From an uncultured Prevotella sp. (GTDB taxonomy: Bacteria > Bacteroidota > Bacteroidia > Bacteroidales > Bacteroidaceae), in the NCBI GenBank assembly GCA_902477645.1, contig CABSIA010000011.1, forward strand, positions 1 through 39,630: a stretch of 39,630 bases of DNA, in the 5' to 3' direction. Made by a program: the position numbers and the translations under genes. Under the pieces are notes generated by a model. The model saw nothing but the letters and a program-made list of their open reading frames with translations. It was not told the origin of the DNA and searched no databases. Positions 1-8,206 of this stretch are shown here, one piece after another (position 1 is the first letter of the stretch; every line of letters starts with the position of its first letter).

Positions 1-442
1 ATTAATTAACAATTTGAAATTGAGGACAATACAATCTTTCGACCGCTTATGATTAATAACCTTATGCCGATAAGATTAATAATCCTATCGCTATAAGATT
101 ATTAATCTTAGTTATATGGCAATATATATGCCCACATCACACATGTAATACAGATACACTGAAATGTCAACTGTATTTGTCTTGCATGACTTGTTACTGA
201 CGAGTTATTCCTTTTTACATTTCCGCTGAATTATACAATCAATTCCTACATCCCTTGCATCATAATAAAAACAGATGAGGGCCCACTATATGGATTAATT
301 AAAACTCCAATAACGTAATACGACCATATAAATTCATAATAAATCTATATGATCGTATTAGCAATTATAATTCACTAATTAACAGGTCTACGCTGTTTGT
401 TTCTACGACAAATAGCAAATAATTAACCTGTACTTCATAATT
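1..442. other. AT-rich gene-free flank with two inverted repeats
   Basis: No convincing coding sequence is seen here. Two inverted repeats stand out: AAGATTAATAAT at 72-83 mirrored by 98-109, and 15-base arms at 317-331 and 346-360 that differ at one position. The second lies about 80 bases past the stop of the minus-strand lipoprotein gene and may end its transcript, although the 14-base loop is long and no clean T-run follows. Confidence 0.5.
317..360 (-). terminator. Possible terminator hairpin after the lipoprotein pair
   Basis: Arms TAATACGACCATATA and TATATGATCGTATTA pair with one mismatch around a 14-base loop. The hairpin lies downstream of the minus-strand lipoprotein genes. It could instead be the end of a small repeat element. 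Confidence 0.35.
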
Positions 443-1150
443 CTAATCCCAGCCTTCGGAATAGTTAAGTACATATTGCCATATTAAATTCTGAGGAGCA
501 TATGGGAGGAATTTATCATATGAAGCACCACTTAAATCACATTTCACATAACGCAACAGAGTTGATGCTGTAACAAAACCATTAACGCTTGTGGTTGTGC
601 ACGAAAAACCTTTTACAAACTTTTTACTGTTGTTGTAAACATCAGGCAACCATCCCATTGCCGTATCATCAAGATTTGTAGTATAGTTCCTTGGCTTAAT
701 ACTCTCATCATCACTTTGAGCTAAATCTTTGTAAACCTTGTATAAACACACGAGATATATAGAACCTTTTTGTAAGCCATATTTTTCAGCATCTGAAAAG
801 ATCATTTTTTTATAATCTTCAATTTTTTCCTTAGTATCATAGCCTTTGACTGTAATCTTTTGTGGATATGAGCTATCAGAAACACGTGTTACAGGGATAT
901 CCCAAGCATTAATTTCTGATTCTATTTGGATAAGATTATCCGAAATGTTTACTGTATAAACTGTTGTATCTTCGATGGTGATTAATTCACCTTTGTCTGT
1001 TACAACAACATTACCAGCCATAGCCTCCTGTACATTTGACTTCAATGGACTATTCACAGATTGTCATTCTTCTTGAACATCGTTTGTACATGAAAAAGTG
1101 ATTCCTAATGTAGCAAGAACCACAAATAAAAATAATTTTTTCGTTACCAT
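443..1150 (-). pseudogene. Lipoprotein-like gene interrupted by in-frame TGA
   Basis: Unrecognised family. Reading from the ATG at 1150, the first 28 codons encode a lipoprotein signal peptide, MVTKKLFLF...GITFSC, with the cysteine at about residue 22. A TGA at 1066-1064 follows, and the same frame then runs open to 443 (NSPLKSNVQEAMAG...). The remaining open part can only start at a GTG (1057) and would have no signal peptide. The C-terminal third (GFSCTTTSVNGF...LPYAPQNLIWQYV) resembles the upstream neighbour (GFVVSSTYLNGGY...FPINPTLIKWKYF), so the two look like paralogues. The ATG overlaps the neighbour's stop by seven bases (ATGGTAA), which suggests coupled translation. The simplest reading is a nonsense mutation; a sequencing error is also possible. 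Confidence 0.7.
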
Positions 1151-1752
1151 ATTGATAAAATTTTAAAGTATTTCCATTTAATAAGTGTTGGATTTATAGG
1201 GAAATAAATATTCAAGGATTCACCACCAGAATCATACGCAACCCTTTTCATAAGGGTATGTGCCCTATACCCACCATTGAGATAAGTAGACGACACGACA
1301 AAACCTCTTTTATTCGTGTTAGAATTTATTCCAATAGAATCTTTATTTAAATCGTTATATGCGCCTTCCATAATGGCGAAATCGATGGTTGAAGGAATGA
1401 TTTTAACAACCTCTATATTTTCAATAAAATATTGACACCCTTGCTGCAAACCAAAATTCTCAATCCACTTTCCAAAAATTGCTTTTTCCCATGATATAGA
1501 CAGCACGTAGTCATAACCATATACGGAGTCCTTTTCGGAATCTTGATTAATTATAATATCATCTGGGATAGGACGGAGATTATTGTCCAAACTTATAAAT
1601 GAGCATTCAGTATCATAAAACTTAACATCATCGGTTGTTATGAATGATGTTCCGTCTTTCATTGTATATTTAGCTAATCCGTCCATATCCTCATCATGAC
1701 AACTTGTCATAATAAGAGACACCAAAACGAATATGAACCTAAACACCTTCAT
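1144..1752 (-). CDS. Hypothetical lipoprotein
   Basis: A 202-residue protein of unrecognised family. It starts MKVFRFIFVLVSLIMTSC, a lipoprotein signal with the lipid-bearing cysteine at residue 18, so it is probably anchored in the outer or inner membrane facing the periplasm. No catalytic motif is visible. Its C-terminal half resembles the TGA-interrupted gene that overlaps its stop codon, so the two form a tandem duplicated pair. A Bacteroidetes promoter lies just upstream at 1772-1802. Codon use is more AT-rich than in the housekeeping genes of the window, consistent with accessory DNA. Confidence 0.7.
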   Translation of the reverse strand: MKVFRFIFVLVSLIMTSCHDEDMDGLAKYTMKDGTSFITTDDVKFYDTECSFISLDNNLRPIPDDIIINQDSEKDSVYGYDYVLSISWEKAIFGKWIENFGLQQGCQYFIENIEVVKIIPSTIDFAIMEGAYNDLNKDSIGINSNTNKRGFVVSSTYLNGGYRAHTLMKRVAYDSGGESLNIYFPINPTLIKWKYFKILSIW

Positions 1753-1771
1753 CAGATTATATTATTTCTTG

Positions 1772-1802
1772 CAAAGTTAACAATTTATTATATAACTCAC
1801 AA
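1772..1802 (-). promoter_or_regulatory. Promoter of the lipoprotein pair
   Basis: On the minus strand TAACTTTG (1779-1772) follows TTG (1802-1800) with a 20-base spacer, matching the Bacteroidetes sigma-ABfr consensus. Confidence 0.6.
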
Positions 1803-1932
1803 ATTTTTCTTGTAATATATTACAGAAATATTATTATAACACATAATTGGGTCTTGTTTATGTCCAGAATCTCTATAGTCCATTTAAACTGAAGCGTGAC
1901 ACAATAATAAATGCCGTAAACACGTTAAGTTA

Positions 1933-1959
1933 TTGCACGGCAGATAAATCATATCTTTG
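1933..1959 (+). promoter_or_regulatory. Promoter of the DUF2461 gene
   Basis: TATCTTTG at 1952-1959 preceded by TTG at 1933-1935; the 16-base spacer is a little short. A possible TTG start codon at 1957 falls inside this element, which argues for the downstream ATG at 2008. Confidence 0.5.
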
Positions 1960-2007
1960 CCAACCGCAATCACTTTTAATATCTATAACTATACAGGAAT
2001 AAGAAAC

Positions 2008-2691
2008 ATGAAAGAAGTGCTATCATTTCTTCGAGACCTTGAGCGCAACAACAACCGTGAATGGTTCAATGCCAACAAAGACAGATATATCAAAGTACAA
2101 AAGATATGGAACGCCTTCTGCGAGGAGCTGATAACGGAAATCGGGAAATGGGACGACGACATTGCCTGCCTCACATTGCGCGACTGCACCTACCGCATTT
2201 ACCGTGACACACGGTTCAGCAAGGACAAGTCGCCCTACAAGACCCATTTCGGCGTGTTTCTTGCCAAAGGCGGCAAGAAATCGATGCATGCGGGGTATTA
2301 TTTCCACATCGGCACAGGAACGTCAGACGAGTATCCGCATGCCCACATGCTCGCCTCTGGCAACTACTGCTACGATACGAGAGCCGTGAAGATATTGCGT
2401 GAGGACATAAGCGACGGGTGGGACGAGTTCAAAGACATATTGGCAAAGGCAGACAACAGCTTCAAAGCCGATATGGACGGAGCCTTGAAGCGTGTGCCCC
2501 GGGAATATCAGGCAGATGCGCCATACGCCGACTGGATGAGAATGAAAAGCTATTGCCTCATTGCAAATACCGACAACAACTTCATTCTGAAGCCTGAGCT
2601 GGCAAAAAGGGTGTCTGAAATGATGAAAACCACAAAGCCGTTTATTGACTACATAAACAGGGCTGTGGACTTTGTGAATGAGGAAATGTAG
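2008..2691 (+). CDS. DUF2461 (TIGR02453) family protein
   Basis: A conserved cytoplasmic protein of about 227 residues with no established biochemical role. It shows the family's usual landmarks: the N-terminal helix with NNREWFNANKDRY, the central RIYRDTRFSKDKSPYKTHFG motif, then GYYFHIG. The length is normal for the family. The ATG at 2008 is chosen because the family begins near MKEVLSFL and because the open frame upstream overlaps the promoter. The gene stands alone between a divergent lipoprotein operon and a convergent Rpn-family gene, with a strong shared hairpin just past its stop. Confidence 0.88.
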   Translation: MKEVLSFLRDLERNNNREWFNANKDRYIKVQKIWNAFCEELITEIGKWDDDIACLTLRDCTYRIYRDTRFSKDKSPYKTHFGVFLAKGGKKSMHAGYYFHIGTGTSDEYPHAHMLASGNYCYDTRAVKILREDISDGWDEFKDILAKADNSFKADMDGALKRVPREYQADAPYADWMRMKSYCLIANTDNNFILKPELAKRVSEMMKTTKPFIDYINRAVDFVNEEM

Positions 2692-2708
2692 CGTTATACT
2701 AAACCAAG

Positions 2709-2770
2709 AAACAAGCCCAGACCATAAAACTTATCCACAAGTTCATAAGTTTTATGGTCTGGGCTTGTTA
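2709..2770. terminator. Strong bidirectional terminator
   Basis: A near-perfect stem of about 25 pairs (AACAAGCCCAGACCATAAAA... with its complement) sits between the convergent DUF2461 and Rpn genes. A-rich and T-rich flanks allow it to work in both directions. Confidence 0.85.
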
Positions 2771-2773
2771 TTA

Positions 2774-3613
2774 TTATTGAATTATTCTTATCTCCTCTAC
2801 AGTCATTCCGGTAAGTTCGGAAATAAGCTCTACACTCATGCCCTTTGCCAACATAGCTTTGGCTATACCATTACGTTCTTCCACCTTTCCTTGAGCCATG
2901 CCTTTCTCGAAAGATCCCTCCATAACATTTATTGTGTCACGGAATTTTTTTATCGACTCGTCATATTTCAAGCGGTCAGCTTTACTCATGGCACTTATGT
3001 CTGCTATTTTCGCCAAGTGCTCGAAAACTGAATTCTGAGCCACCCAAGGTAATCTGTTAAGTACTTCCATATTCTTCAATACATAAATCCAACGTTCAAA
3101 ATCATTTTCGCAATCATCAGCATCCTTAACAAAATAGGGAAGCTGGAGATATATCATGCGCATATCATCGGAAAATTGCTCCTTTGTTTTCATGTCGGCA
3201 AGAACAACATCAGTGCGAAACTTGTCGCCAATAGCGTCAAGCCTAAAATTCAAAAAAGCTATGAAATATACAGCCGTAATGCCATATCTCCATTTCGTGC
3301 CCCTTACTCCCTGCCGGGAGATAGCCTCACATGTGTAGTAAAGGCTACGCTTCTTGAAATAAGGCTGCTCACGGTTCTGCATCTCAACGATGATGTGCTC
3401 ATTGTCAGCAGTTTCGCAGTATATGTCATAAATCAGAGAGCGGTCGCTGTCGTACACGGCAGGTTGCTCTTTGTCAAGAAACGTGATATCAGTAATCTCA
3501 CGCTCTCCTTTCAAGAGATTGTTGAGAAAGTCGAGAAGAAGTGGCTTCGAGAACTCCTGTCCGAAAATCCTTTTAAAGCCCACATCGGTGAAAGGATTAA
3601 TAAATCTGCCCTT
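2774..3613 (-). CDS. Rpn-family PD-(D/E)XK nuclease/transposase, start codon lost
   Basis: A recombination-promoting nuclease (Rpn/YhgA-like, PDDEXK family transposase) domain protein. The N-terminal GRFINPFTDVGFKRIFG signature is followed by the nuclease core, with Asp in LIYDIYC and the E-x-Q motif in IIVEMQN. Then come the LPYFVKDADDCENDFERWIYVLKNM segment and a C-terminal helix ending AKGMSVELISELTGM. The codon equal to ATG in the second copy (33989-33987) is AAG here (3613-3611), with a stop not far upstream. Translation could only begin at the GTG at 3583, giving 269 residues without the first ten. The catalytic residues remain, so it may be weakly expressed or newly dead. Such genes spread as repeated copies and carry many recent mutations. 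Confidence 0.8.
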   Translation of the reverse strand, partial: KGRFINPFTDVGFKRIFGQEFSKPLLLDFLNNLLKGEREITDITFLDKEQPAVYDSDRSLIYDIYCETADNEHIIVEMQNREQPYFKKRSLYYTCEAISRQGVRGTKWRYGITAVYFIAFLNFRLDAIGDKFRTDVVLADMKTKEQFSDDMRMIYLQLPYFVKDADDCENDFERWIYVLKNMEVLNRLPWVAQNSVFEHLAKIADISAMSKADRLKYDESIKKFRDTINVMEGSFEKGMAQGKVEERNGIAKAMLAKGMSVELISELTGMTVEEIRIIQ

Positions 3614-3653
3614 TACATTGCTTTTTTATTTGCCGAAACTGGCTTTACTTAGG

Positions 3654-3684
3654 CAAATTTACGAATAATATTTTTAACAGCCAA
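3654..3684 (-). promoter_or_regulatory. Promoter of Rpn copy 1
   Basis: Minus-strand TAAATTTG (3661-3654) with TTG (3684-3682) and a 20-base spacer. The same arrangement is kept in front of the second Rpn copy at 34025-34055, so the promoter was duplicated with the gene. Confidence 0.6.
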
Positions 3685-3731
3685 ACTAATTAATAAAAAA
3701 GAGAAAAACAAAAATTCACTGAACATAAAGT

Positions 3732-3769
3732 GGGCTGCACCACGTAATTATAACATTACGGCGCAGCCC
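3732..3769. terminator. Hairpin between bspA-like and Rpn genes
   Basis: GGGCTGC...GCAGCCC outer stem with an inner CGTAAT...ATTACG stem. It lies downstream of the minus-strand BspA-like gene. T-runs are poor, so termination is likely but not certain. Confidence 0.55.
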
Positions 3770-3830
3770 TGCTTTTAGTTGGAGCAGATATGACTATGTG
3801 CCACATATTTTTCGCAGAACCGACAAAAGC

Positions 3831-3927
3831 GGTTCAAGCAACGGCACTTGGCGGTTCGGCGAGCGGCGTATGGCGGTTCGTACAACGGCGCATGACGGTT
3901 CGACGAGCGGCGTGTGGCGGTTCGTGC
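3831..3927. repeat. Imperfect 22-bp tandem repeat, four and a half units
   Basis: Units start at 3831, 3853, 3875 and 3897, with a partial fifth at 3919. Each begins GGTTC and carries a central ACGGC or GCGGC and an end close to TGGC. The array is GC-rich against its surroundings and lies 14 bases downstream of the BspA-like stop. The unit is not a multiple of three and has no unique spacers, so it is neither coding nor a CRISPR array. Confidence 0.8.
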
Positions 3928-3940
3928 TATCTTAAAGTTA

Positions 3941-5686
3941 TCATTGATGCCGGATAATTTTCTTGCCACCTTTTATCACAACACCTCTGTAGCTACCGCT
4001 AACACGCTGACCGTTGAGGTTATATACAATTCTATTGCTGGTGTTATTTTCTTGCATTATGCTGTCTACGTCTGATGCGTCAGCCAATTTTATGTTATAT
4101 ATCTTCGCAGCAGCATTGGTGTTTTCTGTTACGTCTTCAGGATTAACGCTACAGTAAATATAAACGTATGTCGGTCCTGCGACAGTGTATGGTACAGATA
4201 GCGTAGTCTTTTCGCTTGAAGTATTAACAACCGGCTCGGCATCGCCAACCTTCACGTTAAGATGCATTCCAGCCGTTGTTGCTGACTCTATTTCTATTGT
4301 TCCACATCCAGCCTCAAGCAAGAATATCATTCCTGTAAAATTTCTGAACAAGTATTCATCAAACAAGTCCAAACCGGTGATATTCTCCATCTGCTCGTCT
4401 GTTGTGACGTTATTCAATGTAATGCAGCTCTCAGCAGGATTATACTCACCTCTACCTTCTGAAATATTAAAAAAAATGTTGTTTACAATGGTTCCGTCGA
4501 GGTCTGTATTCTCATCTATTCCGTCAATACCAAAATTTAGACTTTTGCCGTCCTCTGGCACAAGGTCGTTTGCAACGAAATTCACAAACTCTTTCCATCC
4601 GTCGGTCTCTACATACAACGGTTTTGTGCCTGAGGGTACATAAACCTTGGCATTTGCTTTAACCGCATTCTCAAAACAATAAGTAGTAAAGGCGATCGGC
4701 TCGTCAGTGTGAGAAATAATCTTTTTTATGTCATAACATTCATAGAAATATGGCATGCTTTTTACATCTTTCCCTAAAGTAATAAATTTTAAAGATGAGC
4801 ATCGTAAGAACATACCATTTAGATATGTATCATCATCAATGTAAAAATTTTCAAGATTGACACTTGACAGGCTGATACAATCTTCAAACATACATCCCAT
4901 ATCTCTAACTTTCTCTGTATCGAAACTGCTAAAGTCTATATGTTGAAGCTCTCTACAACCAGCAAACATCTGGTGCATATCTGTAACATTCTTAGTATTG
5001 AAACTGCTAAAGTCGAGAGAATTTAGGTGACTGCAAAAAGAAAACATACACGACATGTCTGTTACTTTATCCGTATTAAAATTACAGAGGTCAAGAGTGG
5101 TCAGACTGCTACAGTTTGCGAACATTCCTGCCATGTTCTCAACATTGGCAGTGTTGAAATGGCTTACATCAAGAGAACTCAAATAGCTACAGCTTGTAAA
5201 CATTGTGTTCATATCTTTAACATTATCAGTCATAAAATGGCTAACGTCAAGAGATTGTAAATATCTACAACCATCAAACATCTCACTCATGTCTGTAACT
5301 TCTGACGTGTTGAGGTTTTCTATATTCTCTATCTCCAAAAGCTTCCAAAAACCAGAAAACCAGCCGCTGCAATTTTTTGGTCTCACATCCTTGAAGCTGT
5401 CTTCAAAAACGACCTTCATTACATTCTGAGGGACAATATTTGATTCTGACTCCCAGTCATATTTCCATCCTCCATTTATTGTAACGTCATCTCCCGACCA
5501 TAGTAGAGTAATCGGCTGATTATTATCCACAAGCGTCTCACCCTCAATAAGAGTTTCGTCACTACTTAGGAAATGCAACGACTGGTCGCCCTCACAATAA
5601 ACAGCGTATGGTGTCTGTGCCCAAAGGTTATTGCTCATCATTATGCACAATAACGCAATGACTATAAATAAAAGTAGACGTTTCAT
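3941..5686 (-). CDS. BspA-like DUF285 leucine-rich-repeat surface protein
   Basis: A secreted 581-residue protein with a signal peptide (about residues 1-24, ...NNLWAQ). About seven DUF285/BspA-type repeats of 26 residues span roughly residues 124-305 (DVSHFNTANVENMAGMF and variants). A non-repeat region follows, and the C-terminus reads YNLNGQRVSGSYRGVVIKGGKK, typical of Prevotella exported proteins and perhaps a type IX secretion or surface-sorting tail. Family members bind host matrix or other bacteria; that role is inferred here. A terminator of the upstream TPR gene separates it from that operon. The 22-bp repeat array follows directly. Confidence 0.88.
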   Translation of the reverse strand: MKRLLLFIVIALLCIMMSNNLWAQTPYAVYCEGDQSLHFLSSDETLIEGETLVDNNQPITLLWSGDDVTINGGWKYDWESESNIVPQNVMKVVFEDSFKDVRPKNCSGWFSGFWKLLEIENIENLNTSEVTDMSEMFDGCRYLQSLDVSHFMTDNVKDMNTMFTSCSYLSSLDVSHFNTANVENMAGMFANCSSLTTLDLCNFNTDKVTDMSCMFSFCSHLNSLDFSSFNTKNVTDMHQMFAGCRELQHIDFSSFDTEKVRDMGCMFEDCISLSSVNLENFYIDDDTYLNGMFLRCSSLKFITLGKDVKSMPYFYECYDIKKIISHTDEPIAFTTYCFENAVKANAKVYVPSGTKPLYVETDGWKEFVNFVANDLVPEDGKSLNFGIDGIDENTDLDGTIVNNIFFNISEGRGEYNPAESCITLNNVTTDEQMENITGLDLFDEYLFRNFTGMIFLLEAGCGTIEIESATTAGMHLNVKVGDAEPVVNTSSEKTTLSVPYTVAGPTYVYIYCSVNPEDVTENTNAAAKIYNIKLADASDVDSIMQENNTSNRIVYNLNGQRVSGSYRGVVIKGGKKIIRHQ

Positions 5687-5704
5687 AAATTAGAATTTAA
5701 AAAA

Positions 5705-5732
5705 AAGCGAGAGAAGTATTCTTCCCTCGCTT
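5705..5732 (-). terminator. Rho-independent terminator of the TonB operon
   Basis: On the minus strand AAGCGAGGGAAG...CTCTCGCTT is followed at once by a run of T. It ends the transcript from the ExbB-TonB-TPR cluster. Confidence 0.85.
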
Positions 5733-5756
5733 GGTTATTTGCTGTTTACTAATTTT

Positions 5757-7169
5757 TTACATGATGCTCAATGCCTGCTTAGCAGCCTCGTTCTCCGGAT
5801 CTATCTCAAGAACCTTGTTCCAGTAGGTTTTAGAGTTCTCTTTATCGTCCTTTACGAGATAATAGTAACCGAGATAGCGATAAGCCTCAACAAGGCGAAT
5901 GTTATCGGTATTGTCACGGTTGGTGTTAGCGGCAAGTGATGTGGCAAGAGCCTCATAGAAAGGCTTTGCAAGACCTTCAGTTGTCTCCGGGTCGAGAGAC
6001 GCATTAATACGCGCACGCATAAAGTTTGAGAAATCAGCCTGCTCAGGATGAACCTCAACGAGTTTAGCATATACGCCGTCAGCATTCTTCAGTGCGGCAA
6101 TCTGCTCCTCGCCCTCAAGTGTAGAAGCCTGTTTCTGATAGATTGTGCCAAGGCCGGCAAAATCGAAAGCAGAAGGTTTGTCTACGTTTTCGAGGTATTC
6201 ATTGTAATATTTGATACCTGTGGCATAGTCTTCCTTTGCGACGTATGCTTCGGCAAGATTTTTACGTGCGATATTCAACTGCTCCTTGTTGTCCTTGTTC
6301 TCCTTAGCTGCATTCTGGAACATCTCGATAGCCTTTTCATACTGCTTCGCATTTTTCAGGGCTGTGCCATAATATGTATAGTCGAAGCCTGAAATCTTAA
6401 CGCTGTCTGAAGCGTTGAAAAGAGCGTCAGCATACTTAAGAGCCTCATCAGTCTGGTTCATGTCAGTGAGGTTGTAGAAAGCCAAACGGTTCCAGGCAGC
6501 CTTACGCGCATTTTTTGACAAACCATATTTAGCTATTTCGAGACTCTTATCACGCTGCTGGAGCATCCATGCGCCAGTAGCGTAGTTTGTAATGTCCTCG
6601 TCAGCAAGTTTTGACTTGTCTGCAACCTTGTCATAGCATGCGATACTCTTGTCAAGCTTGTTTGAAGAATAATAAATTCTTGCAGCGAGAGCATCAACAG
6701 CTATGTCGGGACGCTGCGTGCGAAGCTCCTCAAGATTAGACACCGCCTCTTCAGGGCTACGTCCACGAAGAATGTTCGCATACTTGAAATATCCCTCAGG
6801 GTCTTTAGGGTCAAAATACTTAGCCTGCTGATACCATTCGGCAGCCTTTCCTCCATCATCCTGTGCAACAGCGATGTCGCCAAGAAGAATATATGCTTTA
6901 GCCATCTTCTTATTGCGCGCCAAAGCGAGGTTAGCATACTTTGCTGCATTTGCAGTGTCCTTAGCCTCAAGATAAGCCCTGCCCATGCCAAGCAAGACCT
7001 CCGGGTTCTTCTTGTTTGCCTTGAAGATGTCCTTAATGGCATCATCATTACCCTTTGACTTGATGAGCTTACTTACCTGCTCAATAACGGCATTGTTGTC
7101 CTGTGCCATTGCGGGAGCGCTGAATCCTATCATCAAAGCTCCAATTACAAAATATTTAATAGTCTTCAT
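5757..7169 (-). CDS. Periplasmic TPR-repeat protein
   Basis: A 470-residue exported protein with a signal peptide (MKTIKYFVIGALMIGFSAPAMA-Q). The rest is a solenoid of tetratricopeptide repeats, for example GMGRAYLEAKDTANAAKYANLAL, KAYILLGDIAVAQDDGGKAAEWYQQA and the terminal YRYLGYYYLVKDDKENSKTYW. Such domains scaffold protein complexes. It is the last gene of the minus-strand ExbB-ExbD-ExbD-TonB-PstS operon and is followed by a clear terminator. Its place suggests a periplasmic partner of the TonB energy-transduction system. The exact partner is not known from the sequence. Confidence 0.88.
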   Translation of the reverse strand: MKTIKYFVIGALMIGFSAPAMAQDNNAVIEQVSKLIKSKGNDDAIKDIFKANKKNPEVLLGMGRAYLEAKDTANAAKYANLALARNKKMAKAYILLGDIAVAQDDGGKAAEWYQQAKYFDPKDPEGYFKYANILRGRSPEEAVSNLEELRTQRPDIAVDALAARIYYSSNKLDKSIACYDKVADKSKLADEDITNYATGAWMLQQRDKSLEIAKYGLSKNARKAAWNRLAFYNLTDMNQTDEALKYADALFNASDSVKISGFDYTYYGTALKNAKQYEKAIEMFQNAAKENKDNKEQLNIARKNLAEAYVAKEDYATGIKYYNEYLENVDKPSAFDFAGLGTIYQKQASTLEGEEQIAALKNADGVYAKLVEVHPEQADFSNFMRARINASLDPETTEGLAKPFYEALATSLAANTNRDNTDNIRLVEAYRYLGYYYLVKDDKENSKTYWNKVLEIDPENEAAKQALSIM

Positions 7170-7230
7170 AATCGTATGAAAAATTTATAGACTTTTTCTA
7201 TTAAAACGAATAAGAAACAAAAATGTTTCA

Positions 7231-8196
7231 CTATTCACCAACATTAACATCTCTTATGGTGATATTGCCATAGACAGGCAACAGTCCAGACTTCAGAATT
7301 ATGAGCTGTCCCTTCGGCGAAGCTATAAAGCTGGCAAAGCCCCACGGCAGACCGTTGACAGGGTCGTTCAGCAAAGCGTAGACTGTTCTGATAAGAGGAT
7401 AATTGCCATTGTATATATAATACTGGTATGGTTTCCAACTGTTTTGGGGAGTAGCCTTATCAATCTTGCTCACCGACATAAGCCTGATATCGGAATTGAA
7501 AGTAAGATTTGTGGAATCCCTCTTGTCGTTGAGCCAGTTGCTTCCTATGATGCCAATGGCATTAGGAGTCTTCTCAACATATTTAATCACTTCGGCAGAA
7601 GTATTGGCAGCGACAACATTCTTGCTCTGAATAGCCTTGCCGCCAAGTATAGAGTCTTCTACAAAATGTACGGCACTCGACTTAGGGTTATCAAAAACAA
7701 GAGTTATCTCACCACGCTTGGAGTTAGGATAAATATCGCTCCAGTTGTTTGCCTCTCCGTTCAAAATCTTCTTGATATCGCTAACGGAGATACATGTATC
7801 GGTATTTGACTTATGGACTATAAGGGCAAGTCCGTCGTATGCAATCTTCATTGCCTTCGGCAGGAAATTACGGTCTTGCAGTCCCTTTAGCTCGTCATCC
7901 TTAAAATTACGTGCTGTAATGACAAGCCATGTGTCTTTAGCCTTGAGCAGGTTTGTTATACCCTCACTCTCATTTGTATATATAGGCTTGATTTTGGCCT
8001 GCATATAAATCGATTCGAAGACTTCGCGCTCCTCTTCGATTATAGGTTGAAAACTTTCGTCAGAGGTAATGCTGATTACCCCTGACGAATATGTATCTGT
8101 GCGTTGGTTCTTCTGTTTCTTCTCATTATTGCAAGAAGAAAAGATACCTGCCGCAAGTGTTAATCCTACTAATATGTAAGATGCTTTATTTTTCAT
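7231..8196 (-). CDS. PstS-like substrate-binding lipoprotein
   Basis: A 321-residue lipoprotein: the signal MKNKASYILVGLTLAAGIFSSC places the acylated cysteine at residue 22. The body resembles phosphate-type periplasmic binding proteins (PBP-like domain), with ISITSDESFQPIIEEE near the N-terminus, KIAYDGLALIVHKSN and ISVSDIKKILNGEANNW in the middle, and a late PWGFASFIASPKGQLIILKSGL segment. No PstABC transport genes are nearby. In Bacteroidales this gene belongs to the TonB/ExbBD cluster, so a role in envelope energy transduction or sensing is more likely than classical phosphate import. It starts about 10 bases after tonB. Confidence 0.82.
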   Translation of the reverse strand: MKNKASYILVGLTLAAGIFSSCNNEKKQKNQRTDTYSSGVISITSDESFQPIIEEEREVFESIYMQAKIKPIYTNESEGITNLLKAKDTWLVITARNFKDDELKGLQDRNFLPKAMKIAYDGLALIVHKSNTDTCISVSDIKKILNGEANNWSDIYPNSKRGEITLVFDNPKSSAVHFVEDSILGGKAIQSKNVVAANTSAEVIKYVEKTPNAIGIIGSNWLNDKRDSTNLTFNSDIRLMSVSKIDKATPQNSWKPYQYYIYNGNYPLIRTVYALLNDPVNGLPWGFASFIASPKGQLIILKSGLLPVYGNITIRDVNVGE

Positions 8197-8206
8197 TAGC
8201 TGTTTA

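Noticed and set aside
1064..1066. TGA as a selenocysteine codon
   Set aside because: It follows a lipobox in a non-redox protein, and no selenocysteine insertion hairpin is evident.
1957..2007. N-terminal extension of the DUF2461 protein from a TTG
   Set aside because: The TTG lies in the promoter box TATCTTTG and the extra residues do not match the family start.
3831..3927. Repeat array considered as CRISPR
   Set aside because: Units of 22 bases abut without unique spacers and vary strongly; no cas genes are present.
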